A DNA stretch of 32,051 nt from Perkinsus olseni (GCA_013115135.1 JABANP010000568.1:1-32051), one strand, 5' to 3'; counted from the stretch's first letter, positions 1 through 10,947 are shown. The notes: generated from the sequence alone by a model not told the origin. Numbers and translations are program-made.

Positions 1-61
1 TGTATATGTAGACAGTTTGCACACCCTCACACTCATGTGCTTGGCTGGGGATCACGCATCT

Positions 62-255
62 GGACTATAGTGACAATATAGTGGCGACTATACGCTACGT
101 AACAGCCATGGTGGCCGAGCCGTCACCAGGTTCGGTACTGCTCAGCGGTTACCATCGCTGCCAGTATCTTCACTGCTACTGCGTATCATTAGTCTCAGAC
201 AACCGTCTAGCCTCATTCTACCCCTTGCGCTCGCGTGCATGAGTATGCGTTCTAG
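62..255. repeat. dispersed repeat, copy 1 (upstream of GH18-like gene 1)
   Basis: This stretch aligns by eye, with small gaps, to 22911-23075. Shared blocks include ctatagtgacaa, atagtggcg, the run around ggttc-gtactgctcag, and catgagtat at the end. It lies just upstream of the first GH18-like gene. Nothing in it reads as coding; it is either an old intergenic duplication or a degenerate mobile element, and I saw no terminal repeats that would decide this. Confidence 0.55.
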
Positions 256-356
256 ATTACGCTATGGAACAGTGTTCACACTGTGTTACAGAAACAGTGT
301 TCGTGGAACACACTGTAGCAGTTTTACCAGCGTAAGGTTATCTTTTAGCCCACACG

Positions 357-1632
357 ATGTCGAACCCCGTGCAGCTCCTGTTCTACATTCTCGGCTGCTC
401 CGTCATGGACGTAATCGCCTCAAGCGCTAACCCAGTGCACTTCTATAAAGAGGTGAGGTTCCCATGGGACGTGAAAGAAGATCCTACATGCTCGAACAGT
501 ACGCTTTGTCCGACGCTCAACTACACCTGGCAGTGCTACTTCGACAAACTCCTCGGCATGGGGGTTAAAAACTTTGTTTTTGGAGGCTACGCGATTAAAC
601 AAAACAGTACAATAAGACTGGATTGGGAACCCTTTGGTCACCCATGGGATGAGAAGGAATTCGAATATGTGAAGAGAAGATCAGCGGAAAAGGGCGGGAA
701 GATACTGGCTGATTTTGGCCTCTATCGACCTGCCACCCTCAACAGGACGACTTTCCTTAGCAGTGCCAAAGATTTCGTCAAGCGTTATCCTGTCGATGGT
801 TTTCGACTGGATTTGTGGCTTAACGATCCAGACGAAAACATAAAAGTGGTGAGAGAAATCCTAGATATTACGAAGAAGTTGGGCCTGGAAACAGCACTGA
901 GGTGAGGCCTCCGTTCAACTCGCCGTTTAATCGCATCATGCTCTTCGTAGTAACCACGCCTTGCGGAATGCTGCCGATCTTGTTCTCTTTGCATTCTCCT
1001 TTCAGGTTCGTGGCTGATGAGTGGCAAATCATGAAGAAGGAGGGTTTGGGAACAATCGCGGACACCTATTTTTCAACTCTCTGGCCGTCCTGTGATAAAT
1101 CTTCTCCCCCATTCAATTCAAATCAGTTCGCGAAGAAGGTCATCACCAACGCTACCCAGGCTGGCGTCCACCTCAACACGTTCGTCCTCGAGGTAAGCGG
1201 CCACTGGGGGATGTTTCGTGATCGCCACCATTTACCCAGCATTCGGCCGTGTATCAAGAGTACACTAGAAACTTCAACAATTTGTTGACAACAGATGATG
1301 GCAGCTGTCATGATCATCCTCAGATACCTCTTTTCGTCCCATTCCGCGTATGCAATGTCGGAGGCTATGGCTACTCCGAAGCGGTATATGATGCTGGTGC
1401 GGACCCCAGAGGGAATGGCTCACTGCTTTACTTCTACGGGTATCATATGGACCCTCCATTGTACTTCTTCTCTCAACCTCGTGCAGTCGAGAAGGTTGAC
1501 TTGGCCGACAAGTCCGGGCTTCATGGTATCATGCTTCAAGGGGATGACATTTCGGCTCAAGATCTGTATCCATGGGACAAAGGTTCCCTCTTAAATGCTC
1601 TGGCCAAGAAGTCTAGATCGGATAATGTATAA
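357..1632 (+). CDS. secreted GH18 (chitinase-fold) protein, catalytically degenerate, copy 1
   Basis: Three exons: 357-901, 1006-1192, 1324-1632, with GT-AG introns of 104 and 131 nt, giving 346 residues. The ATG at 357 opens a hydrophobic signal-like N-terminus (residues 1-24). The fold call rests on GH18-like landmarks in order: GGKILADFG (about 113-121), a beta-4 equivalent KRYPVDGFRLDLW (142-154), and a C-terminal GLHGIMLQGDD followed by SLLNAL. The GH18 catalytic signature DGxDxDxE is not conserved: the acidic first position is Arg150 and the catalytic Glu position is Trp154, so hydrolysis is unlikely. It may bind sugar, or have another secreted role. Several NxS/T sites and cysteines fit secretion. 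It is paralogous to the gene at 5521-6725: exon 2 is 187 nt and intron 1 is 104 nt in both. Confidence 0.8.
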
Positions 1633-3136
1633 TATTCATAACAGATCTCGCTGGCGTGTTTGTAGCCAACTGGGACTTACGACTTCATGATCTTTTTCAT
1701 CTTCCGGTGTAGCGCTCCGAGCGCTCCGCTCGAACTCGTCGCCTGAGAGAAACAGATGTTCAAGAATTGCTCAAACCCGCTTTGTTACGGTCGGTTAGTT
1801 GAACCAGCCTGGTTCCGATGAGTCCCGATGGCAGAGATGGATGGTGTCTCTTGCTTTCCTGTCAATTCTCAGCCCGCAGCGTACTTGCAAAGGTTGCACT
1901 TTTTATCCGGGCCGAGCCGTGTGCACCTCTCTCTGAAAAGTTTTTCAACCAGACTCATTGTTCAAGGGCTTGGTATCAAATATCATTCTCGCGTCGTGTT
2001 CGTAAGAAGGGGTACCATCAAAGCCGCCAAGTCGAGCATTCGCTACTATCCAGTTCCCTCGGTGAAGGGCCTTACCGTAAGGCTCCCAATAACCTAGAGA
2101 CATCAGATTCTTGGCGAAACGGTGAAAAGGGCCCAGGGAGTCCCCCTCGCCTGTTCGTATCAGGAAGGTCAACTTCCGAAGGTAAGATTGCGACTGCTGA
2201 GGGAATAGGACGACGAGCATGCTCGCGAGCAGGGGAGAAGCTCTGCACAATGGGAGGCGATACATCGTGATAATTCGAACACGCTACGATTTCAGAATAT
2301 CATCGGATACTGATCATTCCGATCATATCGCAAGCAAGCATAATGCTTGAAGCTTTGCATGACGCAGTCACCTGGTTGATTTTACCTGTAGCTCTATGCT
2401 CGTCTGAAACTAAGCCTCTTAAAGATGGAAGTGGTACACACCGGCAAGCGTGCTATCATAGCACTCCCATGATATATAGCTAACTCGCGACCAGAGCAAA
2501 CGCGTGATCCGAACACTTCTCTGCAGTTTCATCGAGAATTGTACGTAATGCAACGAAACTAAGGATGGGGCGATCGAATTCATCGAGCCGGGTCACACGA
2601 AATCCGAGGCTAAAAACTGGCTTATGCGTGCGAGAATCTCCGGTGAACTCGTAGGGCCCGTGCCGCGTACTCTTAGGGGCCCTAAGTTAGGGCTCCGTCG
2701 AGCTCACTGTCGGCCTCAATTGGCCCGGCAATGCCGGGCCGGCAGTCGTGATGGAGCGTCATCCGTCGAAGCAGCTTCGACGAAGCTCGACGCCCTTGCA
2801 AAGGAGCTCTCAGCGAATTCCTCTCTTTCATTGCAGCCGAGTGTAAGCTAAGCACTCGTCGCCGATTCAATGACGTACTTTATATAGCATCAAAAAGTAT
2901 CAATGATAATAAGCACAACTACTACGCAACAATGCGACACTTATCGTGAAAAATAGCATGGAAAAAGAGGCGTTTAAATTGGCCTCACTCAAGCCTTGCT
3001 TGAGAAGCACCTCAAAGCCCGCTAATAATTCGGGTTGAATCCATAAGGTCCACCCCTAGACCATCTATTCCCCCACTGTTCCTTCGGAATGCGAGGCTCG
3101 ACACCCGCCCTCTGAGACAGAGATCCCGGGATAGCG
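1633..3136. other. intergenic, no gene assigned; short palindromes
   Basis: This is 3' flank of the first GH18-like gene followed by non-coding sequence. Two palindromes with 9-bp arms and a single central base lie at 2722-2740 and 2764-2782. The only reading frame that looks at all protein-like is on the minus strand at 1945-2265 (separate entry). I see no tRNA, no terminal repeats and no transposase motifs. Confidence 0.4.
1945..2265 (-). CDS. possible small protein, unrecognised
   Basis: An uninterrupted 106-codon minus-strand frame from an ATG at 2265. The first 25 or so residues are hydrophobic (MLVVLFPQQ near residues 16-24) and could be a signal peptide; the rest is polar with a balanced composition (HRGNWIVANARLGGFDG, then DARMIFDTKP). 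An in-frame GT-AG segment of 30 nt near the middle could be an intron. I recognise no domain. Chance open frames of this length occur, so this is only a candidate. Confidence 0.22.
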   Translation of the reverse strand: MYRLPLCRASPLLASMLVVLFPQQSQSYLRKLTFLIRTGEGDSLGPFHRFAKNLMSLGYWEPYGKALHRGNWIVANARLGGFDGTPSYEHDARMIFDTKPLNNESG

Positions 3137-3673
3137 CTACCGCGCGGCTATCCTCACTTCCGGTGTCCGCTCATTCTTCCACTCGAGTTTTCTAATATTT
3201 TGCGGGAAGGCTCGGTAACCCTGCCCAGGCAGCTCAACTGCGTCCGTGATCTCAACTAGGTCGCCCTGATTTAGACGCCCGAAAACCTGCGACATCGAAT
3301 AATCAGCGAGTGAGAATGACTCCTTTGCCATCGATGCCGAACTCGAGTCCCAATTCTTCTAACTTACCTGCTGAGCATTCCCCCGCACGAAGACTGTGAC
3401 GGGAGGACAGTTACCATCACCATTCCCATCTCCTGGACAACAGCTCCAATCCGGCGCCAATCAAGCGACCCATGGAGACTTACGCTGTAACAGCCTCAGT
3501 CGGAAGTCATCTAGCTTATCTTGTTTCCAAGAAACATAGCCCATCAGGTGGCATGGCGGCGGACCCGCACATACGAACGTTCTTGAACACAGCTCACTGA
3601 GATGAGTGAATATGAGTGTGACACACAAAAGAATGAGATCGTCCTGTGGGCATAGTCGCGTATTATCCCTCAT
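3137..3673 (-). CDS. 3' exons of an unrecognised multi-exon gene
   Basis: Reading the minus strand, three segments join in frame across good GT-AG introns: the end of a frame running to 3484 (…DDFRLRLLQ), then 3432-3368 (DGNGDGNCPPVTVFVRGN), then 3322-3137 ending in TAG. The introns are 51 nt (donor GTAAGT) and 45 nt (donor GTAAGTT), typical of this window. The last exon contains SQVFGRLNQGDLVEITDAVE, a string reminiscent of an OB-fold strand-turn-strand, but that is only a guess. The 5' limit is not resolved: 3673 is where the open frame starts, and it could equally be a downstream part of the exons at 4084-5214. Confidence 0.45.
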
Positions 3674-3871
3674 ATGCTGTTACGTACCAATGCACCGAGG
3701 GGCCCTCCGGGAGGGGCGAATACACGACAGCGTGGTCGATATTGTCGTGTACAGTGTACGTATTCACACCATTTTGTACTCCTTCTCGTGGGGGTGTTGC
3801 GTCCACACTACGTAACTACGCATCAGCTATCTCACCCCTGTTCCTGCTTAGGCAGATTGGCGCGTTCGAGG

Positions 3872-3914
3872 CAACGCGTGCTAGGGATAAGCGGCTTATC
3901 CCTAGCACGCGTTG
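3872..3914. repeat. perfect palindrome, 21-bp arms with 1-nt centre
   Basis: Positions 3872-3892 and 3894-3914 are exact reverse complements with a single G at 3893. The arm begins caacgcgtgctagggataag. It could form a cruciform or, if transcribed, a long hairpin. It lies in a non-coding gap between coding-like minus-strand exons. A weaker hairpin (arms ggtagttg and caactacc) follows at about 3944-3967. Confidence 0.9.
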
Positions 3915-4083
3915 TTTGTACCGCTTCTGAGCATTGATTTCAGCGGTAGTTGAAGTCCAACAACTACCACCGACATGGTACTAAGATAAACGCGAGGCGA
4001 TCTTCTTCCGTTCTTCGGGGTGATGATCGCAGTTGTCATCGCATCCCGGGCAGCTCCGGTCGCCCGCCATGAAACCGCGGCTG

Positions 4084-4708
4084 TTACTCATTATACGCCG
4101 ATCGTCCTGTGCATGCGTAGCTGATTCCCCTAGAGAGAGTAAGCTCAGAGAAGTAGAAGACTTTACACTTCTTCTCGCCTTGCGATGACTATGAACAACA
4201 ACGGAGAAGCTACAACGGCGGAATCCTGCTCCGACAGCTCGCTTCCGACAAAAATATCGAGAAACTCTTGACAAGAGCGTGCGATGTAACTCGTCGTAGA
4301 ATGAACTATGCGCTACATGAGCTTTACGTCCTCGAGAGAGCAAGGAGTCCATTGGATAATCCCTTTGGATTGCCCCTGCTGTGAAAGTTCATGTTCGTGG
4401 TCTTCTAATGTGCGCAGGACAACTGACAACTTCGAGTCCCATTCCTGCTTCTGCTGCCGCGTGAGTTGACTGTATCGAAACGTCGGTCCTGCATTCGACT
4501 CGGTGAGGTGGAAGCGCTTATTGGATGGCAGCGCCGCTGCCAACACGCTCCCAAATAAGCCTTATTCGGCCACAGACTGTTTTCGCCACGAAAATTTCGT
4601 TCAGGTAGTATAATCATCACACACCATGGCGTACGAAGTGACTCCATTGGAGTCCATACTATGGACCTTAACCGGGCGTTCTCCTCCGAAAACGAGCCGC
4701 AACGTCAT
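4084..4708 (-). CDS. candidate four-exon gene, unrecognised
   Basis: A model that stays in frame throughout on the minus strand: 4708-4621 (begins MTLRLVFGGERPVKVHSMDS), 4536-4328 (contains RYSQLTRQQKQEWDSKLS), 4264-4167 (FLDIFVGSELSEQDSAVVAS), 4129-4084 with stop TAA. The introns would be 84, 63 and 37 nt. Each piece has protein-like composition, while the other frames are broken by stops. I recognise no family. The donor of intron 1 (GTGATG) and the acceptor of intron 2 are weak choices, and the gene may extend upstream (to about 5214) or downstream into 3137-3673. Confidence 0.35.
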
Positions 4709-5214
4709 ACGCTAACACCGCGCGGCCTCCAATGGGGGGCCTGGCCCTCCATTAGGGGCTCGATAGTTGTAGTAGATTCCATTCCGTTCTTCGCTAAGTA
4801 TAATGGTTCGTTCATCCGTCTCCTATCGAAGGTTATCCTGCAGATGCCACAGACATCTGCCGAGGGAATAGTCCGAATGTCCAATAGACTTTCCAAACTG
4901 CCACTCTCCACACTCTTTCAAATCAATTTTGGAGCTCATGGGAGGCCTCTTGTCAGAAGGCTAATTAAGAGACCTCAGGGAACACCCAAAGATCAATCCA
5001 ATTCAATGCATCCTTACCCTTCCGCTCTGCGTTTGCGTCTTATCCTGCACGCAGGCACGTTCAGAGGGAATAGGACCCTCCCGACACCTGAAGTCGTCGC
5101 GAAAGGAGCCATTCTAAGTGGTCTACGCTCCATCTTCGCCGGGTAGATAGCATGTCGCTTAGACCCAACGAATTCAGTTCGGTTCATCACTGACAGCCTG
5201 ACAGTGTCAGGCAC
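4709..5214 (-). other. coding-like minus-strand stretch, gene model unresolved
   Basis: Several minus-strand fragments look like exons but I could not join them convincingly. From about 5213 a frame runs to a good donor (GTAAGG) near 5010. A second segment contains KIDLKECGEWQFGKSIGHSD, and a third contains ADVCGICRITFDRRRMNEPL, whose CxxC spacing is zinc-finger-like but incomplete. These may be 5' exons of the gene at 4084-4708. Two single-base-centre palindromes flank this region at 5196-5212 and 5268-5284. Confidence 0.3.
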
Positions 5215-5520
5215 ATGTTGACTCCTTCGAATCGTGTAAGTAGACAGTGACCGGCGAGCGCCGAAGACATCAGCTTAGCTGATGCGTGTCCGCGTGTTGA
5301 GGCACATAGACGCGAAGCACACGTCGCAATCATACGACGTATCAATCAATACTTTCAGCAGTCGAATGCAATTGGAGCCTTTTGTGGATTACGTTGATTT
5401 TCGCCCAACCATTCCAGCTTGCGGACTGGTCAGAATCGCCCACAGCTTGACGACTCTGATTATGTCGGAGAAAATGAACAGTTTCACTTGGATGTTTCCA
5501 TCAGTTTTTTTCTCCCTTCT

Positions 5521-6725
5521 ATGCGGACCACCGCTCAGGTACTTTCCTTCTACATCCTAGGCTGCTCAGCCGTGGAGGCGATCACGTCCAACAGAAACCA
5601 TTTACAATTTTACAAAGAAATCCGGTACCCATGGTACAACAAAGAATGGCCTTCATGCTCCAAGAGAACCCTATGCCCTTCGTCGAGCAACTACACTTGG
5701 AATTACACCTTCGGCCAACTTCTCGGCTCGAGGGTCAAGAATTTTGTCTTCGGCGGTTACGCAATTGGACAGAACGCTGAGATTGAGCGAGACTGGCCTC
5801 GTGATCGCGACTGGCCTGAGGATGAGTTCAAGGATCTAAAGGCACATGTGGAGAGTTTGGGCGGGAAGATATTGTTGAATTTGGGGCGTTACATCGCGGA
5901 CACCTTCAACAAGACAGCTTTCGGGCACAGTGTTAAGAACTTTACCGATCGCTATCCTGTCGATGGCTTCCAAGTGCGGATGGTGTTCGAGGGATCAGAA
6001 CGGCGTAGGCATGACCCGAAGCATGCGAAGGAGATACTCGAGGTTACGAAAGAGGCGGGAGAGGAGGCTGCATTATGGTGAGTTCAACAATCAGTTTTCG
6101 GTTCTCAAATCGACAGAGCGAATACGTTGACAATGACCATCGGGTCGCTACGCGGTCGCTCAGTTCGAAATCAGATGTCAGGTTCTCAGCCAAAGACTGG
6201 CAAAAGATAAAGGAGGCCGGTCTTGGAGAAGTCGCGGACGTCAACTTGGTCAGTTTGTGGCCTTCGTGCAACGAATCTTACCCGAAATTCAACACTAATC
6301 AGTTCGCAGAGAAGGTCATCAACAACGCCACTTCGGCCGGCGTTGACCCCGGTAGTCTCGTTATCGAGGTAAGATGCCATTACTACGCGTCTTGGCTTCA
6401 AGTTGAAGCCTTCAACATGCAACAGCGATCGCCACAGATACCTCTCTTCGTCGCAAACTCATGCGAAGTTGAAGATGTCGGCTACTCTGATGCAATACTC
6501 GATTACGGCGCGCCCCCCACAGGGAATGGGTCAATACTCTACGACCATGGCTACCGTATCCATCCCCGGTACTTCTTTTCTCAAACTCGCGCCGTCGAGA
6601 AGGTGGACTTGGCGAGAGAATATGGCCTTCATGGTATTTTGCTTCACGGAGGTGATGGCTGGACTCAGGACCTCTATCCGTGGGATGACAATTCCCTCAT
6701 CAACGCTCTGAGCAAAAAGTTTTGA
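5521..6725 (+). CDS. secreted GH18 (chitinase-fold) protein, catalytically degenerate, copy 2
   Basis: Three exons: 5521-6077, 6182-6368, 6438-6725, introns 104 and 69 nt, 343 residues. The start at 5521 matches the first copy's N-terminus (both continue FYILGCS after a short hydrophobic lead); the 69-nt intron is in frame, so an unspliced reading also stays open. It shares long blocks with copy 1: VKNFVFGGYAI, NQFAEKVINNAT, PRYFFSQTRAVEKVDLA, DLYPWDDNSLINAL. At the catalytic strand it reads DRYPVDGFQVRMVFEG: here even the central Asp is Arg and the Glu position is Val, so it is further from an active GH18 enzyme than copy 1. It lacks the last few residues of copy 1. Likely role: secreted lectin-like or structural protein of a lineage-specific family. 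Confidence 0.8.
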
Positions 6726-8402
6726 TCGAGTACGTGATTCGGCCTCCTGTTGGTGTCGTTGCCGTTCAAGGCAACCAACTCCACAATCTTTTGACGCTTC
6801 TGCAAACACCGGGTGTTCAACACCCCCCTGTCGGGGTTTAGGTCAACACGTCGCCGAGCTAGCTTAGTCTGATGCCGGGGGTCGACGAATGGTCGAAAGC
6901 AGCAGAGCCGCTGTTTCACGTCATATGTGTCCATCCCGACTCATAGGGGCTTATCCCGCTCGCGTGCAGCTAGGAGAGCACATCCGAATTTTGCTCGGGC
7001 CGAGCTATGGCCGTCCTTGTCTCGTATCTGCGTGATCGTCAGAGCACTGCATAAGCCACTGGTCTTGAATCATCCGTTTGTCGCGTTCATGAGACAGGAC
7101 CCCGCCGAGCTCATGCAGCCGGGTTTACGTCGGATGATAAAGAGTTGCTCCGATGAGATACTCGAGTGCCGTGGAGACTATGGTAACCAATAACCGTATA
7201 ACCAATAACTGGCTCGAAGGGCGTCACCTGTTAGTGAGACATTACCGCGCTGAACGCAGTTGGCCATCCAGGTTGGGTAACTTCGGTTTCCCGTTTTTGG
7301 AATGCCGCTCGTTGCATCTATACTGCATCCCTCCTGAGTTTCGAGACAGCCCCAAAGACCCACTTTTACACCGTCAAGTCGATTCTGAGACCGCAGTCTA
7401 TTGTACGTACTCGGCAACACTTGCTCGTCCGCACTAAGGTGGCGTTAATGAGACCAGCACACTTCGTCCAGGCTCGATTTTTATGTAGGGGACTGCGTGT
7501 GACATGCTGTCTTAGACAGCACAGTTGGACTAACTGGCGCTCCGTTGTCCTACATTTCCGGTGCGGACTTCGCCTGGCGCCGGGAGCTAGCATGGATGTT
7601 ACAGTCGCAACTAGTGATTGTGAAGGGACCGAGTCCATGCGCGAGTGTTGACCAAGCTATGATTCTCATCAGAATCACTGCTGTCGTGCTGTTCGAGTGA
7701 AAACAAGTCCGATGACAGCGCAGGTCTAGTTTAGGGGTGGTAGAGAATTGGTAGCCAGGGCGGGAATTGTAGACGACTTTCGCGTTGGCCTCCTTCCGGT
7801 AGGTAGTCTAACGGTGATGATCATCATCATCAGATCGTAACAACGCGCATAAGCACGATCATACTGCAACCACCTCTACGCGGCGATGCTCTAGGACTGC
7901 TGCGCTCAGGCGAGGGTCCTGTCTGGGTGCTGCCCAATTCTCATGCCGCGTAGTGCTAGGAACAACAACTCCTATAGCGTACAGGTGTCTGATGGGATGT
8001 ATTGAGATTAAATGGCGAGGTTATTCATATTGTTCTATAGAGCTGACACTTCAACCCACAGAAGGACAGAATTACTACTAGTAATGAGCAAGCCATGGTC
8101 CTCATCGCTACTGTGGCGTTCAGGTAACCACCGAGCCTCCCGGTGAGATCTTCAGCACAACACTCCCGCTGAGCAACGATAACGTATTCAACCATTACAA
8201 CAGTCGTTAATGGCGATAAAGGGTGATTGAGAATCGTAAAATGATGATGGACGGCCGAAGCCAAGTGAATGCTATGAAGATGGAGAGCCACGACCGAGGT
8301 ATTCTCGGCAATTCTCAGTGATAGTCTCAACGACACTATGCAGCTGCGTCGAAGTGTTCCGATCGAGCATGTTGCTGATCCGTACCTGATCCGCATCGGT
8401 CG
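6726..8402. other. intergenic, no gene assigned
   Basis: This covers the 3' flank of GH18-like gene 2 and, at its right end, the 3' flank of the histone deacetylase gene. Open frames occur on both strands (for example 7153-7437 plus and 6674-6934 minus), but none has recognisable motifs or convincing splice partners. There is a palindrome with 8-bp arms and a one-base centre at 7505-7521, and a short ATC/ATG-rich stretch near 7815-7834. Confidence 0.4.
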
Positions 8403-10359
8403 TCACAGAATGCCGTACAGGGCACGACCTACGTCCAGTGTGAGGGGGTCGTGGTCGGACATCTTGTAGAAGTGCGCGTACTGGGAGTCCTCAGGCAGCT
8501 CATCCGGGGGATCGACCCCGGCCAATCGACAGGTCTCGTATGCCCAGCATCTTGGAACGTTCCGAAGGGTGTAGCCGCCCCCACCGAGGACTATCATTGG
8601 TATCTGCCATACGGCGGGCATGGGAAGTTGATGATTCGCCCAACCTACTCCGTATGTCGCTAGATGCATGACCGTCTCCGAGTGGCCGACGTGGGAGAGG
8701 TTAAAGCAGCCGAGACGATCTCCAGCGAGGGAGTCCGCGCCTGAAGGGAGGATGCTGAGCATGCTCAACAGTCGTTGCCACCTACTATGCCAGTACTACG
8801 AATACTACTGCCAGTTAACCGTAACGAGACGTTCACTAGGCCGCCCACAGCTGCAGAAGATGCTCAAAACCAGACTTCCGATGCTATCATCATTACTTGC
8901 GCTTTAACGAATAAACCCGTCCCCACCCTTACCCATCTGCGATACGATAGCCTCCGGTTTGAACCTCTCAAAAGCAGCATCGATGACCCTTTTGAAAACC
9001 TCAATGTATCTGAAGGTGATCGTCTCTACAATCGCAAGCGGCTCTCGGCTCCCCACGCTGCATCTCCTATGCCCTCATGTAGGGGGACATTGATCGCGTG
9101 CCCTCGTCCGCCGCCCAGACCGATGTCGTTTATCGCTCCCGTGGACGGGAAGAAGCCATTGCCGTACTTATGGAAGGAGATCGTCAAGACCTGTCCACTG
9201 ATTATTCAGCCACCTCGAGAGCAGCTCAGCACTACTACCTTGTCAGTAGTGAAGAAAGCCTCCTCCACACCGTCACCGTGGTGGATGTCAACGTCTATGT
9301 AGACCACACGCTTAAAGCCTTGACGAAGCAGCTCGAGGATCTGTCAAGGGACATGCTGTTAAGTGAAACCATCGCTAGATGGAGGGGATACACAGGCGAG
9401 AGCTCGGGGGTCGACGCCGTCCCAAGCTGAGCCTTACTCCCACGACGCAGTCGTTGACGTAGCAGAAGCCGGAGGCTGCGCTTTGCTTCGCGTGATGCAT
9501 CCCTCCGTGGAAGTTGAGACAGATACGATCCTTGCCCTCCGCCAATCGACGGGCTGCTGTCACAGTCAATGTGGTGTAAAGGTTACAGAACTCGCACCTG
9601 ATACAACATTCGGATCACCCAGGATCGAATCCCAGTCAGAGCATTTTTACATGTTACTAAAACCTGGACAGTCCCCTTCGTGACCTCCCGGACGGTCACC
9701 CATAGCCGGCCTCCCCGCATCGACCGAGATATTGTACCTGGATATAACACCCCGTCCGAGCCTCAACTCAGCATGCCCGATCGGTACTTGGAGAGTATCC
9801 GCTGGCTGGCATCAGGGGTAGCGAGGTATCCGATACCACCCGTCGCCCGATAAATGCCAACTTGACGTACGGTCTCGAGATAGTCACTCGAGTGGAAGAG
9901 GGACATCACCTGGCACGAGTACACAATCCAGTGTAGCGGTGACACGGGAAGAGAGTCACCCCATGATCCAGTCGGCCACTGATATCATCCTCGTCGACCA
10001 TCTCTTCATCTCGGGCATCTTCTACTATATTGACAGGACAGTTGGTGCTCCGTAGGATGTCCACCACCTACTACCGAGAGGTATCCGGTTCAACCCCGGC
10101 ACCCGTCAATATTACCATTGCTGGTCGGCAAGTCTTCATTGGATGGGAAGAGCCCAACGAGTACATCTCCAACGACTCTGCAAGGAAGCCACCAATCCCT
10201 CAGCCCGGCCAAATACTCTCACGACCAAATACTGCAATGGGGGAGCGCCCACGCCATCACCCGAAAGATCCAAGTTCTATCCCCCCTCCCGTTATTACCA
10301 TCAAATAACAGACTGACACCATCCTTCGGCCGCTTCGAACCGTCTATCAGAGTGGCCAT
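8403..10359 (-). CDS. class I histone deacetylase (HDAC3/RPD3-like)
   Basis: Zinc-dependent lysine deacetylase acting on histone tails, normally in nuclear corepressor complexes. I reconstruct 11 exons: 10359-10299, 10177-10116, 10067-9960, 9909-9788, 9737-9651, 9597-9438, 9340-9239, 9190-9057, 9009-8933, 8740-8649, 8603-8403; introns 45-192 nt; about 401 residues, close to human HDAC3. Family motifs in order: [32 protein letters not shown] with the His dyad 181/182, [16 protein letters not shown] with zinc ligands Asp218 and His220, [21 protein letters not shown] with the third ligand Asp307, and [10 protein letters not shown] with the catalytic Tyr346. All catalytic residues are present. 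The residue before GADS is Met where class I enzymes often have Cys. Exon 3 (acidic, [13 protein letters not shown]) is poorly conserved. The 45-nt segment 8604-8648 is in frame but is taken as an intron because removing it restores [11 protein letters not shown] spacing. The start at 10359 is the most plausible ATG. Confidence 0.9.
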
Positions 10360-10485
10360 CAGACAGAACACCTTCAAAGACTTTCGACACCAGCCCACCA
10401 CACAACTCAACACCAACAACCCACCACCAACGAAACCTTCTCAACGACCAGAAGAATGGTCCTTCCTGTGTGCTGCCCTTCACCG

Positions 10486-10947
10486 CTACTTAGGAGGGTT
10501 GCTGACCATAAACCCTCCTTGGCCGTACGCCTCAGCTGCCGCTACGGCAGCCTTCTGGTCCCTTCGAGTGCCGTACATCATCGCCGCCAACTACCAACGA
10601 CAAATGCCCTTCCACTGCCGCCCTCCTCACTACCTTAATCCCGATAAAGGCCACCACGAAGGGAGCCTGCGTGCCCCACGACCCGGCCCGGTGAGCATAG
10701 AAGTACCGGCCTGAACGGTGTGATGGCAATACTACAGTAAGAGAGACTTACCGAAGTGCCTGTGGGTGAACTGCTGGGTAGCTGACGCCATCTTGGCATT
10801 CAGCTCCGATCCGCTAAGGTTCTGAGAAGAAATTCCGAGTCGATCGAAAGGAGGGCGATCGAGTGGTACTACCTTGTTGTTCCTCCAGAGAGACGTCCAC
10901 CACTTGATGCCGATGGGATGAGGGTGTAGGGAGAAGAGCCCGGACAT
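10486..10947 (-). CDS. small four-exon protein with one likely membrane segment
   Basis: Four exons: 10947-10873, 10821-10752, 10710-10634, 10590-10486 (stop TAG), with GT-AG introns of only 51, 41 and 43 nt, giving 108 residues. It begins MSGLFSLHPHPIGIKWWTSL and has basic and aromatic stretches (THRHFGRYFYAHRAGSWG), then a hydrophobic helix APFVVAFIGIKLAAMMYG and a soluble tail ending in NPPK. I recognise no family. Size, one helix and basic aromatic residues resemble accessory subunits of mitochondrial inner-membrane complexes, which in alveolates are often lineage-specific; this is inference. It sits between RGP1 (147 bp upstream) and the deacetylase (126 bp downstream), all on the same strand. 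A simple open-frame scan misses it because each exon is short. Confidence 0.7.

Noticed and set aside
8025..8396. 123-codon minus-strand frame directly after the HDAC stop
   Set aside because: No motif and no splice signal linking it to HDAC; most likely 3' UTR.
8604..8648. A 15-residue insertion in HDAC before LGGGGY
   Set aside because: The segment is an in-frame 45-nt GT-AG intron; removing it restores family spacing.
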